A DNA stretch of 51,068 nucleotides from assembly GCA_002782005.1 (NCBI GenBank), contig PFGT01000060.1, positions 1-51,068 on the forward strand. The letters run 5' to 3'. The translations under genes and the position numbers were made by a program. A model generated the notes under the pieces. It had not been told where the DNA came from. It ran no database searches and saw only the letters and a list, made by a program, of their open reading frames with translations. Below, in pieces: positions 49,374 to 51,068 of the stretch (positions are counted from its first letter, which is position 1; each line of letters starts with the position of its first letter). The stretch comes from Hydrogenophilales bacterium CG12_big_fil_rev_8_21_14_0_65_61_21 (lineage in GTDB: Bacteria > Pseudomonadota > Gammaproteobacteria > Burkholderiales > Thiobacillaceae).

Positions 49374-50048
49374 TTACTGTTGAACCGGGGCGCCGGTTGC
49401 AGGGGTCGCCGCAGCGGCATCGGGCACCGCTACGGGCGCCGCAATCGGGGCCGGGGCGTCGGACTGATCCATCGCCTTGAAGTTATTGGGGAAGCCCAAG
49501 GTGTTGATGGCGCTCATCCACTTTAAAAAGGCGACCGTCGCCCGGGCTTCGTCCTCGGTGATGCCCAGGTTGGGCATCCGTCGGCCGATGCCGTTGTGCA
49601 GCTTGTTGCTCGGATCCATCAGGAAATCGACCATGGTTTGCTCGCGGCTCTCCTTGGAGCCCCAATACGGGTCGAGCCAGGACTTGGTCAGGTCGGGTGC
49701 GAAATAGGCGCCGTTACCGAGCAGGGTGTGGCAGTCCATGCAGTTTTTGGACTGCACGTTCAGCTTGCCCTTGGAGACCATCGCCATCGCCTCGTCTTCG
49801 GTCAGTTTCTTGCCGAACAGCGGTTCCTCGGGACCAATCACCGGCAGGTAACGGTTTTGCGCCTCGTTGAACTGGTAATCGACCCGTTGGTTGATGACCG
49901 CGTAGTTCGGTACTTGTTTGCCGCCGGCCTTGATGTAGGACATCGAGTCGAAGGTCAGAAAAATCAGAATAATGAATGAAAGGCCCGTGATCCAGATGGC
50001 GCTTTTGCGCCAAAAGGACCCCGATGCCCACCAGGCTTCCTGTGACAT
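49374..50048 (-). CDS. norC: Nitric oxide reductase cytochrome c subunit NorC, extended tail
   Basis: The 224-residue protein has one N-terminal membrane helix (AIWITGLSFIILIFLTF) and a cytochrome c domain with CMDCHTLLGNGAYFAPDL and Met ligand candidate RRMPNLGI. It passes electrons from periplasmic carriers to NorB. It is longer than usual NorC (about 150 residues) by a C-terminal tail of about 30 residues, rich in Ala and Pro (SDAPAPIAAPVAVPDAAAAT). Confidence 0.93.
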   Translation of the reverse strand: MSQEAWWASGSFWRKSAIWITGLSFIILIFLTFDSMSYIKAGGKQVPNYAVINQRVDYQFNEAQNRYLPVIGPEEPLFGKKLTEDEAMAMVSKGKLNVQSKNCMDCHTLLGNGAYFAPDLTKSWLDPYWGSKESREQTMVDFLMDPSNKLHNGIGRRMPNLGITEDEARATVAFLKWMSAINTLGFPNNFKAMDQSDAPAPIAAPVAVPDAAAATPATGAPVQQ

Positions 50049-50067
50049 GGTTGCTTCCTCCTTACAG

Positions 50068-50421
50068 TTACGGCTGTTGAAAAACGTTGGGACTTATGGG
50101 ACTTGCTGAGGTCTCGCGTTCGGCGGCGTGAGTGCCGACACAGAGTTTCCAGATGGCATGTGGCGCGAGCAGATAACCGAGCAACATCAGGCCAACGATG
50201 CCGATCCAGAATGGGTGGTGCAACAGGTTGGCGACCTTCGCTAGGGTGAATACGGAGATCGTCAGACCCAGGTAAGCCAGGTAGGCGAACGGCAACAGAC
50301 GGGGCGCGTGCTTGAGCCTGGAATAGGCGAACAACAACGCATACAGCGCACCGGTCATGATGACCATGGCGGCCGAAAGAAAGACCGTGAAGAAGTCGGC
50401 TAATTGGACGGGCTCAATCAT
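50068..50421 (-). CDS. Small membrane protein upstream of norCB
   Basis: The 117-residue protein has three membrane helices (about 8-31, 44-62 and 70-90), with histidines at LLHHPFWIGIVG and APHAIWKLC. I do not recognise a named family. It starts the nor transcript, 19 bases before norC, and lies under the Fnr-type boxes, so it is probably a nor accessory protein, perhaps for assembly. Confidence 0.7.
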   Translation of the reverse strand: MIEPVQLADFFTVFLSAAMVIMTGALYALLFAYSRLKHAPRLLPFAYLAYLGLTISVFTLAKVANLLHHPFWIGIVGLMLLGYLLAPHAIWKLCVGTHAAERETSASPISPNVFQQP

Positions 50422-50495
50422 GTGTCGCCACCCCTTTCCTTTTGCATGAAAAATTGCAGTGGGGCGATCTTGACTGCAGTCGCATCTAAATGCCT

Positions 50496-50509
50496 TTGAT
50501 TAATGTCAA
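50496..50509. promoter_or_regulatory. Crp/Fnr-family (DNR/NNR-like) box 1
   Basis: TTGATTAATGTCAA fits the TTGAT-N4-[A/G]TCAA consensus with one transition and is symmetric. It is centred about 81 bases before the start of the minus-strand nor transcription unit and is therefore the better candidate for nor. Control by an oxygen- or NO-sensing Fnr/Dnr protein is inference from the consensus and gene content. Confidence 0.8.
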
Positions 50510-50525
50510 GGTATTAGTCAGTCAT

Positions 50526-50539
50526 CTGACAAAAGTCAA
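50526..50539 (+). promoter_or_regulatory. Crp/Fnr-family box 2, upstream of nirS
   Basis: CTGACAAAAGTCAA differs from TTGAC-N4-GTCAA at one base. A -10-like TATTGC lies at 50564-50569, about 24 bases after the end of the box, the spacing of class II Fnr promoters. A start near 50574 is predicted. A third, weaker half-matched site (ttgactgcagtcgc) lies at 50470-50483. Confidence 0.75.
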
Positions 50540-50572
50540 GGCGGCGTAGCCATCACTAGGGAATATTGCTTT

Positions 50573-50596
50573 ACCTCATCGGGAGTGAGGTTTTTT
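50573..50596 (+). other. Weak terminator-like hairpin in the nirS leader
   Basis: Arms acctca (50573-50578) and tgaggt (50586-50591) with a seven-base loop are followed by a T run to 50596. The stem has six pairs only. It lies 17 bases before the AAGGAG site of nirS and could be an attenuator or a leader-stabilising structure. Confidence 0.45.
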
Positions 50597-50626
50597 CCGG
50601 TGAACTTAACTAAGGAGACCCCTGAG

Positions 50627-51068
50627 ATGAAGACGAAGCGTTTTGTAGCAAGAACGGCTCTACTGGCGGTACTGCCGCTGGCGGTGGCCACGGCCTGGGC
50701 TGTAGACAGTAAAACCAACACGCCGACCACCACCTACCTGCAGGGCGGCGGTTCCACCCTGGCCGGCGTGGAGATGTACCAGTCCACCGACCCCAATGCC
50801 CCGGCCATGACCAAGGCGGAATTCGATACCGGCCGGCAGATCTACTTCGACCGTTGCGCCGGCTGCCATGGCGTGCTGCGCAAGGGCGCCACCGGTAAGC
50901 CGCTGTTGCCGGCCGCCATGCAGAAGCTGGGCACCGATAACCTGAAGACCTTCATTTCCTACGGTACTCCGGGCGGAATGCCTGGTTTTGGCGCCGCCAA
51001 CGAACTGTCCGAGAATGAAGTCGGGTTGATGGCGCGTTACATCCAGCAAACGCCGCCGACGCCGCCGG
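50627..51068 (+). CDS. nirS: Nitrite reductase (cytochrome cd1) NirS, 5' part
   Basis: The first 147 residues are present before the window ends. A signal peptide (MKTKRFVARTALLAVLPLAV, cut near AWAVDS) precedes the cytochrome c domain with FDRCAGCHGVLRKGATGKPL and Met ligand candidate GGMPGFGAANEL, as in NirS. This enzyme reduces nitrite to NO in the periplasm; the d1-heme propeller domain lies beyond the window. AAGGAG precedes ATG 50627 by nine to ten bases. It diverges from the nor operon. Confidence 0.9.
   Translation, partial: MKTKRFVARTALLAVLPLAVATAWAVDSKTNTPTTTYLQGGGSTLAGVEMYQSTDPNAPAMTKAEFDTGRQIYFDRCAGCHGVLRKGATGKPLLPAAMQKLGTDNLKTFISYGTPGGMPGFGAANELSENEVGLMARYIQQTPPTPP

Overview
The window looks like a chromosome segment of a flagellated, sulfur-oxidising, denitrifying proteobacterium. 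Three things suggest a betaproteobacterium related to Thiobacillus or other Nitrosomonadales: a complete oxidative dsr operon, cd1-type denitrification genes, and a CPA2 antiporter diverging from a kdsD-kdsC-lptCAB-rpoN-hpf-ptsN-hprK-rapZ cluster. This placement is inference from gene content and order; there is no rRNA or tRNA gene here to confirm it.

Layout. 1-320 has no gene but carries a tandem 54-bp repeat, an inverted repeat and a 28-bp palindrome. 321-3338 (minus) holds two periplasmic thioredoxin-fold proteins, a TolC-type outer-membrane protein and an HlyD-type adaptor. 3403-5516 holds a YqhA-like membrane protein and a divergent PilZ-like protein. 5513-13333 (minus) is a late flagellar block: flhB, flhA, flhF, flhG-like, fliA, motC and motD. 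13438-15297 encodes a large cytosolic helical-repeat protein of unknown role. 15755-16916 is an IS630-type insertion sequence with its transposase split over two frames. 16937-18456 encodes a diheme cytochrome c fused to DUF302 and a separate DUF302 protein. 18525-29403 holds a Kef-type antiporter diverging from genes for Kdo synthesis, LPS export, sigma-54, ribosome hibernation, PTS-Ntr regulation and RapZ, then NusG_II, Gx and UbiX proteins.

29473-43816 (minus) is the dsr locus, dsrABEFHCMKLJOPNR followed by cysG. The encoded proteins form the cytoplasmic reverse-acting sulfite reductase (DsrAB), its sulfur donors (DsrEFH, DsrC), the membrane complex DsrMKJOP, the NADH-linked flavoprotein DsrL, and siroheme synthesis and amidation (CysG, DsrN). 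Transcribed away from dsrA (44089-47827, plus) is an accessory set: an 84-residue protein, a Cas6/Cmx6-like RAMP protein with no CRISPR array, a DsrC-like protein lacking both redox cysteines, a 3-mercaptopyruvate-type sulfurtransferase, an unknown helical protein and a TauD-like dioxygenase. Several dsr gene junctions carry strong stem-loops, including a perfect 16-bp one between dsrA and dsrB. The combination of a Cas6-like protein and hairpin-punctuated dsr mRNA is the most interesting feature of the window.

47908-51068 is a denitrification region: norC-norB (minus, with a small membrane protein gene upstream) diverging from the 5' part of nirS (plus), with two Crp/Fnr-type boxes between them. 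No CRISPR array, tRNA or rRNA was seen.
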